From the NCBI RefSeq assembly GCF_011602485.2, contig NZ_CP050022.2, positions 3,616,001-3,680,000 on the forward strand: a stretch of 64,000 bases of DNA, read 5' to 3'. How positions within the stretch are numbered: position 1 is the first letter of the stretch; every line of letters begins with the position of its first letter. Source of the stretch: Bradyrhizobium sp. 1(2017). GTDB lineage: Bacteria > Pseudomonadota > Alphaproteobacteria > Rhizobiales > Xanthobacteraceae. The translations under genes and the position numbers were made by a program. Below the pieces are notes generated by a model that made no database searches, was not told the origin of the DNA, and saw nothing but the letters and a program-made list of their open reading frames with translations. Shown here one piece after another: positions 44,818 through 53,652 of the stretch.

Positions 44818-46329
44818 TCAGTAGTCGCCGCCGCTGCGCGCCGGCAGCTGGCTGTCAGGCGCGAGGTCGCCGAACCGCGTGACCGAGGCTTCGAACGCCA
44901 GATCGACGGTGCCGGTCGGGCCGTGGCGCTGCTTGCCGATGATGACTTCGGCTTTTCCGTGCGCAAGACTCATGTCGAGCTGCCACTTCTCGTGTTCAGG
45001 CGTGCCTGGGCGGGGCTCCTTCATCGCGAGGTAATATTCCTCGCGGTAGACGAACAGCACGACGTCGGCGTCCTGCTCGATCGATCCGGATTCACGCAGG
45101 TCGGAGAGCTGCGGCCGTTTGTCGTCGCGGGATTCGACCTGGCGCGAGAGCTGGGACAGCGCGATCACGGGAACGTTGAGCTCCTTGGCCAGCGCCTTCA
45201 GGCTGGTCGTGATCTCCGTGATTTCCTGCACGCGGCTGTCGCTGGCGCGCTTGCCCGAGCCCGAGAGCAGCTGGATGTAGTCGATCACGAGCAGGTCGAG
45301 GCCCTTCTGTCGCTTCAGCCGGCGCGCGCGCGCCATCAGTTGCGCGATCGACAGGCCACCGGTCGCGTCGACATAGAAAGGCAGCGATTGCAGCTCGATC
45401 GAGACCTCCCGGATCTTCTCGAAATCGGCTTCCGAGATGCCGCCGCGGCGGATGTGGGAGGAGGGAACGCCGGTGCGTTCGGCCACGATACGTGTGGCGA
45501 GCTGGTCGGCCGACATTTCGCAGGAGAAGAACCCGATCACGCCGCCATTGGCGGCCTTCGTGGTGCCGTCGGCCTGGAGTTCCGGAACGTAGGCTCGTGC
45601 GACATTGTAGGCGATGTTGGTCGCAAGCGAGGTCTTGCCCATGCCGGGACGGCCCGCGACGATGATGAGGTCGGAGTGCTGCAGGCCGCCCATCTTGGTG
45701 TCGAGGTCGCGCATGCCCGTCGAGATGCCGGACAGTTTTCCGTCGCGCTGAAACGCCTTGGCCGCGAGATCGACCGCGACCGCCAGCGCTTGCGAGAATT
45801 TCTGAAAGCCGCCGTCATAACGGCCTGACTCAGCGAGCTCGTAAAGCTTTCGCTCGGCGTCCTCGATCTGGGCCCGCGGCTGGAAGTCGACCGGCGCGTC
45901 ATAGGCGACGTTGACCATGTCCTCGCCGATGCCGATCAGGTCGCGCCGCAGCGACAGGTCGTAGACGGTGCGGCCGTAGTCCTGGGCGTTGATGATGGTG
46001 GTCGCTTCGGCCGCGAGTCGCGCCAGATATTGCCCGATGGTCATGCCGCCGATATCGGTGTCGGCAGGCAGGAAGGTCTTCAGCGTGACGGGCGTCGCGA
46101 TCTTGCCCATCCGGATCAGGCTGCCTGCGGTCTCGAAAATGGTCTGGTGCAGCGGCTCGAAGAAATGCTTCGCCTCGAGGAAGTCGGAGACGCGGTAGAA
46201 GGCATCGTTGTTGACCAGGATCGCGCCCAGGAGGCTCTGTTCCGCCTCGATGTTGTGCGGCGCGCTCCGATAGGCAGGAGTCCCGGCGTCGGGCGCGAGT
46301 TTGAGAACGTTCGAATCAGTCAGGGCCAT
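44818..46329 (-). CDS. dnaB: Replicative DNA helicase DnaB
   Basis: A 503-residue hexameric helicase. N-terminal domain begins APHNIEAEQSLLGAIL; the RecA-like domain has Walker A GRPGMGKTSLATN, Walker B VIDYIQLL and the RVQEITEIT and ALSQLSR motifs. Full length, no inteins. It precedes alr in the transcript. In this window it is separated from rplI by a 4.5-kb accessory insert. Confidence 0.97.
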   Translation of the reverse strand: MALTDSNVLKLAPDAGTPAYRSAPHNIEAEQSLLGAILVNNDAFYRVSDFLEAKHFFEPLHQTIFETAGSLIRMGKIATPVTLKTFLPADTDIGGMTIGQYLARLAAEATTIINAQDYGRTVYDLSLRRDLIGIGEDMVNVAYDAPVDFQPRAQIEDAERKLYELAESGRYDGGFQKFSQALAVAVDLAAKAFQRDGKLSGISTGMRDLDTKMGGLQHSDLIIVAGRPGMGKTSLATNIAYNVARAYVPELQADGTTKAANGGVIGFFSCEMSADQLATRIVAERTGVPSSHIRRGGISEADFEKIREVSIELQSLPFYVDATGGLSIAQLMARARRLKRQKGLDLLVIDYIQLLSGSGKRASDSRVQEITEITTSLKALAKELNVPVIALSQLSRQVESRDDKRPQLSDLRESGSIEQDADVVLFVYREEYYLAMKEPRPGTPEHEKWQLDMSLAHGKAEVIIGKQRHGPTGTVDLAFEASVTRFGDLAPDSQLPARSGGDY

Positions 46330-46625
46330 GGTCGGACGTGCTTAGCAATTTTCTTGGGCGGATGCGGGGCCGGGATAAAGCGCCGCCTCAAGCCAAAGCG
46401 GAAGCAAAAGCTGACCGCTATCAACCGTTCAGTGAAAATGGTGGATGATTGGCAGCTGCGACACGCGCTGCGCTTGACGGATTTTCGCGGAACCGGGCGC
46501 GGCCGTGGAGGGGGCCGTGACCGTGCCGCGGAAAAATCCTGAAATCGTGAACCTAATGGATGGGCGCGCAGACGTACCCGAATGGGCGCGCGAATTGACG
46601 CACGCTGGGAGCTTTCGGCTCGGAT

Positions 46626-46745
46626 TCAGACCAGCAGGAGGTAGACCAGCGCAATCAGGGCCGCCCCAACGCCCGTCGCGATCAGGGCGTAATCGGTGCG
46701 GAGGTCGTCCTGCACGTCGAATGAGGTTTGGGTCTCTTTGCTCAT
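46626..46745 (-). CDS. 39-residue membrane microprotein
   Basis: A 39-codon frame: MSKETQTSFDVQDDLRTD followed by one transmembrane helix YALIATGVGAALIALVYLLL. An acidic, polar N terminus and a single helix with a short C-terminal end is a common microprotein design. It has no strong ribosome binding site. It lies in the dnaB upstream region on the same strand as dnaB. Confidence 0.5.
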   Translation of the reverse strand: MSKETQTSFDVQDDLRTDYALIATGVGAALIALVYLLLV

Positions 46746-46882
46746 GGCGACGATCTAAGCCAGGTCCGACGAGACTTATGTGAAGCAGATCACATGTTCC
46801 CGGATTCTTTCGGGGTAGAGGCGGAACGGACCGGCGGGCAGGGGGTTGTTTCCGTCCCGCCAGCAGGGAGACGAGGCAAGCC

Positions 46883-47089
46883 ATGCGGCCAGAACGGCAG
46901 CACCAGACGTGGCGAAGCGAAGCCGGCAGCCGGCTCTGGCTGGCAGGCCTGATCGCGGCCATGGAGCACGCTGAGCAACCCGAGGTACGGCGTCAGCCGG
47001 TCGCACCCGAACTCCTGGTGGAACTGCGGGCCCAACTGGCGTTGACCGCCTCGTTCCGGCTCTCCCGGATCTCGACCCTGCGTCACTAA
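46883..47089 (+). CDS. Small hypothetical protein
   Basis: A 68-residue protein, Arg/Leu/Ala-rich, with a predicted helix-rich end (LLVELRAQLALTASFRLSRI). GGGAG and GAGG motifs lie 7-17 bases before ATG 46883. No family recognised. Divergent from the microprotein and convergent with the CFA synthase gene. Confidence 0.5.
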   Translation: MRPERQHQTWRSEAGSRLWLAGLIAAMEHAEQPEVRRQPVAPELLVELRAQLALTASFRLSRISTLRH

Positions 47090-47152
47090 TTCATGATCCG
47101 GAAACGTGCGTAGCGGCTTCCCGAATAGATCATGCTCGGACAACAGGACGGG

Positions 47153-48403
47153 TCATTCACCTGCCAGCTTCAGCCTGGGCTTGGCGCCGCCTTCGATGGC
47201 CCGCAGCCGGCCTTCCTCGCGTGCGATGTAGCCGCGCGTGATCGGCACCACGCCCTGACGCCTTGTGAGCTGGATCTGGAAGTTCATCATGTGCTGCTTG
47301 CGGAACGTCATCTCGCAGGCTGCCAGATAAAATTCCCACATCAGGGCGAAGCGCTCGTCATAGAGCTGCACGGCCTCCTCGCGCCGCGCCATGAAGCGCT
47401 CCCGCCAGGCCTTCAGCGTGTCGGCGTAATGCAGGCGCAGGATCTCGATATCGCAGACCAAGAGGCCCGCGCGCTCGATCGCCGGCAGCACCTCCGACAG
47501 GGCCGGGATGTACCCGCCGGGGAAGATGTATTTGGCGATCCAGGGATTGGTGGAATCGGGCCCCTGCGAACGGCCGATCGAATGCAGCAGCATGACACCG
47601 TCCCTGCTCAGGAGCTCGGCGCAGCGCCGGAAGTAGGTGTCGTAGAAGCGGGCGCCGACATGCTCGAACATGCCGACCGAGACAACACGGTCGAACGGGC
47701 CAGCGATGTCGCGATAGTCCTGCAACAGGAATCTGGCCGAGCCCGTCAGGCCCTTTTCGGCCGCGCGCGCATTGGCAATCTGCAATTGCTCGGTCGAGAG
47801 CGTGATGCCGGTGACGTCGGCGCCGGCGATTTCGGCGAGATAGAGCCCGAGCCCGCCCCAGCCGGACCCGATGTCGAGTACGCGCCGGCCGCGTCCAACG
47901 AGCAGCTTCGCGGCGATGTGCCGCTTCTTGGCGAGCTGCGCATCGTCGAGCGTCGTCTCCGGCGTCTCGAAATAAGCGCAGCTATATTGCTTGTCGGCGT
48001 CGAGAAAGAGCGAATAGAGCCGGGCATCAAGATCGTAATGGTGTGCCACGTTGCTGCGGGCGCGCGAGCGCGGATTGAACTGCTTCAGGTGTCGCGTCAG
48101 ATAGCGCAGGTGCCACCAGGGTTTTGCCCACTGCGGCAATAGGTCGGGTTGATCGAGCAGGATCGCGAGGGCATCTGCTATGGTGCCGCGCTCGACGACG
48201 AACTCGCCGTCCATATAGGCTTCGCCAAGCCCGAGCTCGGGATTGACGAGGACCCGCCGCTCGGCCTCCGCAGTGACGAAGCGCACCGCGACTGGTAGAC
48301 CGGAGCCGTCGCCAACGGTGAACTTTGCTCCGCTTGCGCCGGTCACCGTCATCGACCCGCGGCGGATGAATTGAGACAGGAATTTACGCAACAAGCGGTC
48401 CAT
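47153..48403 (-). CDS. cfa: Cyclopropane-fatty-acyl-phospholipid synthase
   Basis: A 416-residue SAM-dependent methyltransferase that cyclopropanates unsaturated phospholipid chains. The SAM-binding VLDIGSGWGGLGLYLAE and the catalytic region FDRVVSVGMFEHVG are conserved, with the final part GGYIPALSEV typical of Cfa. The start ATG 48403 has GAGAGGAAGG upstream and is preferred over 48442. No neighbours of related function. Confidence 0.93.
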   Translation of the reverse strand: MDRLLRKFLSQFIRRGSMTVTGASGAKFTVGDGSGLPVAVRFVTAEAERRVLVNPELGLGEAYMDGEFVVERGTIADALAILLDQPDLLPQWAKPWWHLRYLTRHLKQFNPRSRARSNVAHHYDLDARLYSLFLDADKQYSCAYFETPETTLDDAQLAKKRHIAAKLLVGRGRRVLDIGSGWGGLGLYLAEIAGADVTGITLSTEQLQIANARAAEKGLTGSARFLLQDYRDIAGPFDRVVSVGMFEHVGARFYDTYFRRCAELLSRDGVMLLHSIGRSQGPDSTNPWIAKYIFPGGYIPALSEVLPAIERAGLLVCDIEILRLHYADTLKAWRERFMARREEAVQLYDERFALMWEFYLAACEMTFRKQHMMNFQIQLTRRQGVVPITRGYIAREEGRLRAIEGGAKPRLKLAGE

Positions 48404-48683
48404 CGCGACCTTCCTCTCGAGCGAACTCGAAAGATGCGACAAACCCGGCCTTCACATCTGACGCCCAGGTGCCGCAGCGGTTCCTATGCGTTTGCATCCA
48501 AAATCTAGGGAGCGGGGTCCGGCCTCGCTATTGCGCTGTGTTCACGGCCGATATTCGAAAATCGCTTAATCACTTCCTCGCGCGTGGGAAGCCCGCTTCC
48601 ATTCGCGGCTCAATCGGCTAAAAGGTGACCGCCGCCGTGCGGGATGCCGGCTGCATTCACGGAATTCAACGGAGATGATGGGA

Positions 48684-49502
48684 ATGTCGAGCCGAGCGCT
48701 CAGCCTCGCGACGGTGTTGCTTCTGATCGGCTTCGGCGCGGCCGATACCGTTCTTGCGCAGGCGCAGAACCTCGAGGCCGGCAAGACCCCGTCCCAGCTT
48801 TTCGCCCAGACCTGCAATGTCTGCCACAAGAGTCCGCGCGGATTGTTGAAGTCCGTGGCGCCGGGTTCGTTGCCGGGATTCCTGCGCCAGCACTACACCA
48901 CGAGCTCGGACATGGCGGCCGTGCTCGCCTCCTATCTCGTCTCCAACGGCGCCACCGACACCCGCTACCAGGCCAAGGACGGCAAGAAGGACGCCAATGC
49001 CGCTCCGGGCCAGTCGCCCGAACATCAGGGCCGCCGCCAGCGCTCGCAGGACGCCGCCAGGGACGGCGTGAGTCCCGAGGGCCAGACTGCGCCCGAGGGA
49101 CGCAAGAGCAAGCGTCGCGCCAAGCCCGAGGACGCCTCGAAGGCCGAGTCTGCCGCGCCGGCCAGTGAGGACAAGAAGAGCGAGTCAAAGCCCGAGACCG
49201 TCAAGCCTGACAGCGCCAAGGTCGAGCCTGAGGCCAAGCCAGAGGGCGCCAAGGCCGAGCCGCATGGCAGCGAAGCGGCGGCGCCGCGCCCCGATCCGGC
49301 CCCGCAAGCCACGCCGGCTGTGCCAACCGCCGCGCCCAAGCCGGCGGAAGAGGCTGCTCCCCGGGCGGCCGCGCCTGCCGCGAGTTCCGAACCGGCGCCC
49401 GCAGCCAAGCCGCAGGAATCGGCGCCGCCCGCCACCGCTGCAGCTCCGCCGGCCCCGCCGGCCGATTCCTCCAGACCGCCGGCGCCGCCGATTTCGCGCT
49501 AG
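48684..49502 (+). CDS. One-haem c-type cytochrome-like protein with disordered tail
   Basis: A 272-residue exported protein: signal peptide LATVLLLIGFGAADTVLAQA, then one CxxCH haem site (CNVCH, about residues 44-48) in the first 100 residues, ending SDMAAVLASYLVSNG with a possible haem-ligand Met. From about residue 100 to the end it is a charged, then Pro/Ala-rich disordered tail (repeated KPE, APA and PAPP runs). The start at 48684 has GGAG nine bases upstream; a start at 48675 would be too close. Function unknown. Confidence 0.8.
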   Translation: MSSRALSLATVLLLIGFGAADTVLAQAQNLEAGKTPSQLFAQTCNVCHKSPRGLLKSVAPGSLPGFLRQHYTTSSDMAAVLASYLVSNGATDTRYQAKDGKKDANAAPGQSPEHQGRRQRSQDAARDGVSPEGQTAPEGRKSKRRAKPEDASKAESAAPASEDKKSESKPETVKPDSAKVEPEAKPEGAKAEPHGSEAAAPRPDPAPQATPAVPTAAPKPAEEAAPRAAAPAASSEPAPAAKPQESAPPATAAAPPAPPADSSRPPAPPISR

Positions 49503-49563
49503 CTAGCTGACATTCGTTCCGGTCGACCGCGGAGGTCGCGTTCATCGTGGCCTCCGCATCGTC

Positions 49564-49603
49564 TTGACCACGCTTAGAGTAGTACTCTAGAGTTAAGCTC
49601 TAG
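49564..49603 (+). promoter_or_regulatory. Promoter with overlapping palindromic operators for the tetR gene
   Basis: -35 TTGACC (49564-49569) and -10 TAGAGT (49588-49593) are 18 bases apart. Over them lie the exact palindrome TAGAGTAGTACTCTA (49575-49589) and a second, near-perfect one CTAGAGTTAAGCTCTAG (49587-49603). The pattern is typical of a TetR autorepressor; TAGGAGG follows as ribosome site. Confidence 0.75.
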
Positions 49604-49612
49604 GAGGCGGCG

Positions 49613-50209
49613 ATGTCGGCGAGCGTACGTGACGACCTGTTGGCGGCGGGGCTGGTCGTGTTCGACCGCGTCGGCTTCGAGGCCGCGACGGTGGCCGCGA
49701 TCCGCGCCCGGGCGCGCGCCTCCAATGGCAGCTTCTTCCATGTCTTCGGCTCGAAGAAGGAGCTCGCAGGCGCGCTGTTCCTGGACGTGCTCAGGCACTA
49801 TCACGCCGCAATGCTGGCGGCGCTCGATCCCGTGCCCGATGCAGAGCGGGGCATCGCTTGCCTGATCCGGGCGCATCTCGATTGGGTCGTCACCAGCCGG
49901 CGCGAGGCGCGTTATCTGTTCGAGATTTCCCGCAGCGAATGGAGCGAGGACGTCCGCGACGCCCAGCGCGCACAGAATGCGCGCCTTGCCGAAGGCATCG
50001 AGCGCTGGCGCGCGCCATTGGTCGCGAACGGCAAGTTCTTGCCGATGACGCCTGTGATGTTCGTCAGCCAGCTGATCGGCCCGGCGCAGATCTTCTGCCG
50101 CGCCTACCTATCGGGTCGCGACCGCACCGATCCGCGCATCGAGGCCGACACGCTGATCGCCTGCGCCATCCGTGCGCTGCGGCCACCCGATCGCATCAAC
50201 AAGGCATGA
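49613..50209 (+). CDS. TetR/AcrR family regulator
   Basis: A 198-residue TetR regulator with HTH in TVAAIRARARASNGSFFHVFGSKKELAG (about residues 28-55) and an all-helical C-terminal domain. It is autoregulated by palindromes overlapping its promoter. The next gene, a hotdog thioesterase, starts 11 bases after its stop, so the pair is a two-gene operon probably responding to an acyl-CoA or aromatic CoA ester (inference). Confidence 0.92.
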   Translation: MSASVRDDLLAAGLVVFDRVGFEAATVAAIRARARASNGSFFHVFGSKKELAGALFLDVLRHYHAAMLAALDPVPDAERGIACLIRAHLDWVVTSRREARYLFEISRSEWSEDVRDAQRAQNARLAEGIERWRAPLVANGKFLPMTPVMFVSQLIGPAQIFCRAYLSGRDRTDPRIEADTLIACAIRALRPPDRINKA

Positions 50210-50220
50210 GGAGAGATCGC

Positions 50221-50688
50221 ATGCGAGCCGAACCGGATCCCGAATTCGCTCCGATCGCCGAGCGCATCCACGCCAGTGTCGGCCAGCAGGGTTTCATGAA
50301 CCTGGTCGGCGCCGAGCTGTCGGAATTGTCGCGCGGCACCTGCACCATCGCCGTGGAGCGCCGGCCGGAGCTGCTGCAGCAGCACGGCTTCTTTCACGGC
50401 GGCGTCACCGCCTTTCTGGTCGACAACGCCACGACGATCGCAGCCGCCACCTCGCGCGGCCAGCCGGCGCTGACGGCGGAGTACAAGCTCAATTTGTTGT
50501 CGCCCGCGGTCGGCGAGAAGCTGATCTGCCGGGCCAAGGTGATCAAGCCGGGCCGGCAGGTCGCGGTCGTCGCCGCCGATGTGTTCTGCGTCAGCGACGG
50601 TGTCGAGAAGCATACGGCAACCGCGCTTGCCTCGATCGCGATGCTGAACGAGGACGTCGCCGCCAAAACGAAAAGCCCGGCCGCTTGA
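50221..50688 (+). CDS. PaaI-type hotdog thioesterase
   Basis: A 155-residue single-hotdog-fold protein. The catalytic helix region HGFFHGGVTAFLVDNATTIAA with conserved Gly-Gly and Asp, and LTAEYKLNLLSPAVGEKLICR, place it among PaaI/YbdB-like acyl-CoA thioesterases. GAGGAGAG precedes ATG 50221. It follows the TetR gene. Confidence 0.9.
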   Translation: MRAEPDPEFAPIAERIHASVGQQGFMNLVGAELSELSRGTCTIAVERRPELLQQHGFFHGGVTAFLVDNATTIAAATSRGQPALTAEYKLNLLSPAVGEKLICRAKVIKPGRQVAVVAADVFCVSDGVEKHTATALASIAMLNEDVAAKTKSPAA

Positions 50689-50714
50689 GGCAGCCGGGCT
50701 GATCCATTGTCCGC

Positions 50715-50797
50715 CGTCATTGCCGGGCTTGACCCGGCAATCCATCGCTTGAGCAAAACTCTTTTGATGGATGCGCGGGTCAAGCCCGCGCATGACG
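50715..50797. repeat. Dispersed palindromic repeat, type 4
   Basis: Two hairpins (TTGCCGGG/CCCGGCAA and GCGCGGG/CCCGCGC) lie inside an outer inverted repeat with CGTCAT ends and CCATC/GATGG inner arms. It fills the gap between the convergent thioesterase and rplI genes and should terminate both. Confidence 0.75.
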
Positions 50798-50803
50798 AGT
50801 TGC

Positions 50804-51406
50804 TTACTTCTCTTCTTCTGCAGCCGGCGCCGGCTCGACCTCGTCGTGCTGGGCTTCCGGATCGAAGAACTCGCCGGCGGCGGCGATCGCCTCGGCGGCC
50901 GCGTCGCGGTCCTCGTTGCGGGTCGAGATGTCCTCGCCGCGATTGATGCGCTCGGCCTCGTCCTGGCTGCGCGCAACCGTGACGGTGATCTCGACCTCGA
51001 CCTCGGGGTGGACGGCAACGGTGATAGAGTGCTTGCCGATGGCCTTGATCGGAGCGTCGAGCTGGATCTGCGGGCGAGCCAACGAAACGCCGTCGGCTTC
51101 GAACGCGATGACGATGTCACGCACGTTGACCGAGCCGAACAGCTGGCCGGCTTCCGAAGCCTGACGGATCACGATGATGTTCTTGCCCTCGATCTTCTCG
51201 GCGACCTTGGATGCTTCAGCCTTGGACGCAAGATTGCGGGCCTCGAGATCGGCCTTCATGCCGTCATACTTGGCGCGGTTGTCGGCGGTGGCGCGCAGCG
51301 CCTTGCCGCGCTTGAGCAGGAAGTTGCGGGCATAGCCGTCGCGAACCTTCACGACTTCGCCCATCTGGCCGAGCTTGTTGACGCGTTCCAGCAAAATGAC
51401 TTCCAT
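50804..51406 (-). CDS. rplI: 50S ribosomal protein L9
   Basis: A 200-residue L9 with the N-terminal rRNA-binding domain [21 protein letters not shown] (first beta-hairpin) and the [14 protein letters not shown] loop. The C-terminal domain carries an acidic extension ([20 protein letters not shown]) beyond the standard length of about 150. Follows DUF2232 in the rpsF operon. Confidence 0.95.
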   Translation of the reverse strand: MEVILLERVNKLGQMGEVVKVRDGYARNFLLKRGKALRATADNRAKYDGMKADLEARNLASKAEASKVAEKIEGKNIIVIRQASEAGQLFGSVNVRDIVIAFEADGVSLARPQIQLDAPIKAIGKHSITVAVHPEVEVEITVTVARSQDEAERINRGEDISTRNEDRDAAAEAIAAAGEFFDPEAQHDEVEPAPAAEEEK

Positions 51407-51454
51407 ATTCGTTCTCCTTTGAAGTGGTCTGAGTTTCAGTTTTCGGGGTTGGAC

Positions 51455-52483
51455 TTAAGGGGTTGGCAGCGGCGGCGGCTGCCGGCTGCGCAGGAAGCGC
51501 TCGCGGAAGCCGAACACGGCATCCGCAAGGCCGAGAATCACCACCGCGATCACGGGCCAGCCAAACACGACGACGACGGCATAGGTCGAGCCGAGCCAGA
51601 ACGTGCGGCTCTTCAGCGCCAGCGTCAGCGTATGCAGCACGGCGAAGCCGGTCAGCGCATAGGCCATCATCAGCGCGGCCGTGCTGATCTGCGCGACAAT
51701 CGCGAGCATCCCGCCGGTGAAGCAGAAGGCGAGCGCGATGCAGAGCGCGACCAGCGTCATCGGCGGCAGCTCCGCTGTCTTCAAGTCCGGCCACGGCCGG
51801 CGCATCCGGCCCGACGTCGCGGTCACCTTGGCGCTGAGCCAGAGGTTGAGCGTCAGCGTCAGCATCGCGACGATGGTGGCGGCGGCCGGTACGACGCGCA
51901 CCAGGGCATCGACGAACTGACTGGCTTCGCCTGACGTCTGCGGATTGGTGGTACGCAGGAGGCGCATCAGGCCGCGCCGCAGCGTGCCGGTGATGGTCTC
52001 TGCGTCGGTGCCGAGCGTGAGCAGGGCGGCGATCGTGGTCAGCGCCGCGAAGCCGGCGATCCAGAGCAGGATGCGGCCGACCGGATACCACTCCATCTCG
52101 GGCTCCGCCTGAGGCTCGGCGGAGGCGCCGGGTGGGAGGCTTCCCACCTGCCGGCTCAGCAGGGTGAGATGGCCGAGCCACCAGGCCGGCAGGGCGACGG
52201 TGACGGCGAAGGCGATGCAATAGGGCAGACCGAACAGCGCGCCGAGGCCGATCGCGGCGGCAATGCCGCCGAGGCTCGCGCAAAGCGGCCCCCAGCCGAT
52301 GGCGGCAACCATCAGCGGCAGCGGAGCGAGATAGAACAGGACGAGCGAGATCATCGCGCCCGAGATGATCGAGGCGAACATCAAAGCCGACGCGGCGCCG
52401 GCGATCAGGGCTATCAGTCCAAAAGCCATCATCAGCTGTCCCGCTCCCTTCGAGCGGTTAGAGGCATCGTTCGCCCCAACCAT
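51455..52483 (-). CDS. DUF2232 membrane protein
   Basis: A membrane protein of up to 342 residues with about eight hydrophobic segments and Pro-rich ends. DUF2232 proteins are found between rpsR and rplI in alphaproteobacteria and are related to YybS-type membrane proteins of firmicutes. The start could instead be ATG 52432 or 52429 (MAFGLIALIAGAASAL). The role is unknown, but conserved linkage to ribosomal genes is notable. Confidence 0.85.
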   Translation of the reverse strand: MVGANDASNRSKGAGQLMMAFGLIALIAGAASALMFASIISGAMISLVLFYLAPLPLMVAAIGWGPLCASLGGIAAAIGLGALFGLPYCIAFAVTVALPAWWLGHLTLLSRQVGSLPPGASAEPQAEPEMEWYPVGRILLWIAGFAALTTIAALLTLGTDAETITGTLRRGLMRLLRTTNPQTSGEASQFVDALVRVVPAAATIVAMLTLTLNLWLSAKVTATSGRMRRPWPDLKTAELPPMTLVALCIALAFCFTGGMLAIVAQISTAALMMAYALTGFAVLHTLTLALKSRTFWLGSTYAVVVVFGWPVIAVVILGLADAVFGFRERFLRSRQPPPLPTP

Positions 52484-52564
52484 CGGCGACCGGACGACCC
52501 GGAAGCCTTATGAGTTCAGAAAGTGGCGACCGGCGGCCAACTGCCGCCGGTCGGATTGGTCGTA

Positions 52565-52804
52565 TCAGCGAATGACGTAGGGCAGCAGGCCCAGGAAGCG
52601 CGCGCGCTTGATGGCGCGGGCGAGCTCACGCTGCTTCTTCGCGGACACCGCGGTGATGCGGCTCGGCACGATCTTGCCGCGCTCGGAGACGTAACGCATC
52701 AGCAGCTTGGAGTCCTTGTAGTCGATCTTCGGAGCATTGGCGCCCGTGAAGGGGCAGCTCTTGCGACGACGGAAAAACGGACGGCGTGCACCAGCTTCAG
52801 CCAT
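52565..52804 (-). CDS. rpsR: 30S ribosomal protein S18
   Basis: A 79-residue S18. Typical motifs: [15 protein letters not shown]-like [24 protein letters not shown] and the end [10 protein letters not shown]. It starts 5 bases after the rpsF stop (opposite of the usual overlap), as part of the rpsF-rpsR-DUF2232-rplI operon. Confidence 0.97.
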   Translation of the reverse strand: MAEAGARRPFFRRRKSCPFTGANAPKIDYKDSKLLMRYVSERGKIVPSRITAVSAKKQRELARAIKRARFLGLLPYVIR

Positions 52805-52809
52805 TGGTC

Positions 52810-53310
52810 TTACTCCCCATCCGTCGTGGTTTCAGCTTCTTCGCGCGGACGGCGCGGGCCGCGGTCACCGCGGAAGCCGCCGCCGTCGCGATCGCCGCCA
52901 CGGAAACCGCCCTCGCGGTCGCCACGGAAGCCGCCTTCGCGCTCGCCGCGGAAGCCGCCGCCGCGGTCGTCACGCTCGCGATCGCGGTCGGCCTTGCGCA
53001 TCATCGCGGACGGGCCTTCCTCGAGCTCCTCGACGCGGACGCTGAGATAGCGGATCACGTCCTCGCTGATGCGCTCCTGGCGCTCGATCTCGGCGATCGC
53101 CGCGGACGGCGCGTCGATGTTGAGCAGCACGAAGTGCGCCTTGCGGTTCTTGTTCATGCGATAGGTGAGGGAGCGAACGCCCCAATTCTCGGTCTTGGTG
53201 ATCTTGCCGCCGAGACCCTCGACGATCCCGGTCATCTGCGCAGTCAGCTCTTCGACCTGCTGCGGGCTCGCGTCCTGACGCGCGAGAAAAACATGCTCGT
53301 AAAGAGGCAT
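52810..53310 (-). CDS. rpsF: 30S ribosomal protein S6 with Gly/Arg-rich tail
   Basis: A 166-residue S6; the ordinary protein is about 100-130 residues. The fold runs [19 protein letters not shown] to VRVEELEEG, then a repeated tail of about 55 residues with units such as [24 protein letters not shown] and [12 protein letters not shown]. The tail resembles RGG-type RNA-binding stretches. The start ATG 53310 has GAGGAAAGGACG upstream. It heads the ribosomal operon. Confidence 0.95.
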   Translation of the reverse strand: MPLYEHVFLARQDASPQQVEELTAQMTGIVEGLGGKITKTENWGVRSLTYRMNKNRKAHFVLLNIDAPSAAIAEIERQERISEDVIRYLSVRVEELEEGPSAMMRKADRDRERDDRGGGFRGEREGGFRGDREGGFRGGDRDGGGFRGDRGPRRPREEAETTTDGE

Positions 53311-53602
53311 GGACGTCCTTTCCTCATGTTGGCGCATCGCCCGGCGTCAAACCCTTAAGAGGCCTTCGGAAAGGACTCTGGGATCAAGCTCAGAAGGCGG
53401 AAACACGGGACGACGGGCCGACTGGCCCTGCCACACCAAAATCACGAATGACTTGCTGAGACCGTCCGTTCAGCTCCCGGCCGGGGTCTGCGGATGCGCG
53501 CCTTATACGGATTTTGGCCGGCTTTGCAAGGTTGCAGCCCCTGCTTTTGGCCCCGAAAGGCTCCGGTCGGCCATCGATCGGCTCTCCATACCACGTCGAG
53601 CT
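53311..53602. other. Leader region of the rpsF operon and spacer to the TetR gene
   Basis: About 290 bases before the TetR promoter. On the minus strand a GC-rich leader (with GGGCCAGTCGGCCC hairpin at about 53416-53430) runs into rpsF and could carry a ribosomal-protein autoregulatory site; I could not match the S6:S18 leader motif with confidence. No other gene seen. Confidence 0.4.
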
Positions 53603-53631
53603 TGAATTGTTTGTTTGTATGTCATACAAAT
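53603..53631 (+). promoter_or_regulatory. Promoter and operator of the TetR-desaturase operon
   Basis: -35 TTGAAT (53603-53608) and -10 TACAAA (53626-53631), 17 bases apart. Between them TTTGTATGTCATACAAA (53614-53630) is a perfect odd palindrome, a typical TetR operator overlapping the -10 region. Confidence 0.75.
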
Positions 53632-53652
53632 AATTTTGGCACAGGACTTCCC

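Noticed and set aside
43323-44882. 519-codon plus ORF opposite alr
   Set aside because: A shadow of alr; starts inside a palindromic repeat.
53311-53490. S6:S18 autoregulatory leader in front of rpsF
   Set aside because: Expected from the operon, but I could not locate the conserved bulge motif with certainty, so it is not listed as a feature.
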